Program-made: the position numbers and the translations under genes
Shown here: piece by piece, positions 62,971 to 64,000 of the stretch
How the letters are laid out: each line of letters opens with the position of its first letter
Numbering within the stretch: position 1 is the stretch's first letter
Source: Marisediminitalea aggregata
Lineage (GTDB): Bacteria > Pseudomonadota > Gammaproteobacteria > Enterobacterales > Alteromonadaceae
NCBI RefSeq assembly: GCF_900129565.1
Contig: NZ_FQWD01000001.1
Coordinates: 496,001-560,000 of the forward strand
Direction: 5' to 3'
Length of the DNA stretch: 64,000 bases
Notes under the pieces: model-generated
Databases searched by the model: none
Told to the model about the DNA's origin: nothing
The model's input: only the letters and a program-made list of their open reading frames with translations

Positions 62971-64000
62971 GTGAAAACAACCAATAAACAGAATAAGTTT
63001 ACGCTAACCAAACTGGCACAGCTTTTTGCGTTAGGGGGCCTGGCCCTGAACATGACAGCCTGCAGTTTGGATCAAGCCAGCGATGCTAACAAACACAACG
63101 GCGAGACCGTGTATGACTTCGCACCGCCCAAACCTGCCCCCGGCAGTGAGCAATACAGTATGCTGAGCCACGACCGCGAGCGCTGGATGAACGAGCAGGG
63201 TGAAGTCGTGTCATTACGCGGTGTGAACCTGGGCAACTGGTTAATGCTGGAAATGTGGATGTTCGACAACGGCGGCAACCCGGTTGGCGAAGGTATAGAA
63301 GACCAATGTACATTTGAAGGCAAACTGGAGGAACGCTTCGGTGCCGAAGAACGCGCCCGCCTGATGGATGTATACCGCGACAACTTCATTACCACCCGTG
63401 ACTGGGACATTATGCAGGAAGCAGGCTTTAACCTGATCCGCCTGCCTTTCCCTTACCAATTAATCGAAGACGCTAATAATCCAATGACACTGCGCGACGA
63501 TGCCTGGCAATATCTTGACCAAGCCATTGCCGAAGCCAAGTCCCGTAACATGTGGGTGGTGCTGGATTTACACGGCGCGGCTGGTGCACAAGGCTGGGAG
63601 CATCACAGCGGCTGTGCGGGTAAAAACGAATACTGGGATGGCGACAACGCCGCCGACAATCAGGCCAGGACCGCCTGGCTATGGCAGCAAATTGCTACGC
63701 GCTATAAAGCTGAACCCGCTGTAGCTGGGTATGGTGTGCTTAATGAACCCTGGGGTACAGACGCAGAAACACTCGCCGAAAACGTAACAGAGCTGTATCA
63801 CGCCATTCGTGAGGTGGACACAGACCACATTGTTATCTTGCCAGGTCATAACAGCGGTATTGATGCGTACGGCGATCCGAAAGACGCCGGTATGACTAAT
63901 GTCGCGTTTGAAATGCACTTCTACCCGGGTATTTTTGGCTGGGGTGAAATCGGCTATGACGTCCATCGCGACTGGCTGACATGCGGCCAGAATGGCACTA
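62971..64000 (+). CDS. GH5-family glycoside hydrolase lipoprotein (3' end cut by window)
   Basis: GTG 62971 with GGAG eight bases upstream opens 343 codons that run past the window end. A lipobox (LALNMTAC) gives a lipid-anchored enzyme. The GH5 barrel starts GEVVSLRGVNLGNWLMLEMWMF and continues GFNLIRLPFPYQ and NMWVVLDLHGA. The acid/base Glu259 lies in LNEPWG, and His316/Tyr318 follow in MHFYPG; the nucleophile Glu should lie beyond the window. GVNLGNWL with an early DQ-TFE stretch resembles exo-beta-1,3-glucanases more than cellulases, so laminarin-like beta-glucan is a reasonable guess. A palindrome shared with the receptor precedes it. Confidence 0.85.
   Translation, partial: MKTTNKQNKFTLTKLAQLFALGGLALNMTACSLDQASDANKHNGETVYDFAPPKPAPGSEQYSMLSHDRERWMNEQGEVVSLRGVNLGNWLMLEMWMFDNGGNPVGEGIEDQCTFEGKLEERFGAEERARLMDVYRDNFITTRDWDIMQEAGFNLIRLPFPYQLIEDANNPMTLRDDAWQYLDQAIAEAKSRNMWVVLDLHGAAGAQGWEHHSGCAGKNEYWDGDNAADNQARTAWLWQQIATRYKAEPAVAGYGVLNEPWGTDAETLAENVTELYHAIREVDTDHIVILPGHNSGIDAYGDPKDAGMTNVAFEMHFYPGIFGWGEIGYDVHRDWLTCGQNGT

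Overview
The window reads as chromosome of a marine gammaproteobacterium, most probably an Alteromonadaceae relative. Reasons: many TonB-dependent receptors, Alteromonadales-style polysaccharide utilisation genes (ulvan-lyase-like beta-propeller plus GH105; carbohydrate-type TonB receptor plus SapC, cupin-8 and tryptophan-halogenase-like proteins plus GH5), a Ped/Exa-type PQQ alcohol oxidation cluster, and dense ATG/GTG-start genes with ordinary Shine-Dalgarno sites. I saw no rRNA, tRNA, insertion sequence, prophage or CRISPR array.

Layout. 1-7412: PQQ-dependent alcohol oxidation: a leftward ABC-type binding protein (cut by the window edge), then rightward cytochrome c (PedF type), a second periplasmic binding protein, a small lipoprotein, a quinoprotein alcohol dehydrogenase with the Asp pair of lanthanide-dependent enzymes, and a NosR-like membrane flavo/iron-sulfur protein. 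7558-9075: hipBA. 9149-17130: leftward six-gene operon for a tripartite RND efflux pump, its two-component system and a PpiC parvulin, with a repeat-rich upstream region. 17300-18713: two orphans. 18950-23261: secreted lyase, GH105 and an unknown lipoprotein, probably for ulvan or a related uronate polysaccharide. 23250-26172: GNAT, rhodanese, GlxA-type regulator, SBF transporter. 26448-29472: Fur box, siderophore receptor and PiuC-type hydroxylase.

29598-37337: signalling genes (diguanylate cyclase, two-component pair), flavin reductase, a Sel1-like protein and a lipoprotein nucleosidase. 37508-41655: heat-shock Hsp20 with a sigma-32-like promoter, and two serine peptidases. 41688-41820: a Fur box followed by a terminator on the minus strand, a possible small RNA. 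41840-44864: LysR regulator divergent from frmA-frmB (glutathione-dependent formaldehyde oxidation), which could remove aldehyde made by the PQQ enzyme. 45013-51428: two TonB receptors, an Lrp regulator and a 2-hydroxyacid dehydrogenase.

52846-64000: the most unusual locus. Two flavin-dependent halogenase homologues and a seven-helix membrane AraC regulator run left. A large TonB receptor, SapC, a JmjC/cupin-8 protein and a GH5 lipoprotein run right (the last is cut by the window end). Palindromes built on GAACGTTC occur three times between the two arms and again before the GH5 gene, so a LacI-type regulator encoded elsewhere may control the whole set. The halogenase/SapC/cupin set beside a glycan receptor is a recurrent but functionally unexplained association, and is my best candidate for an undescribed system.
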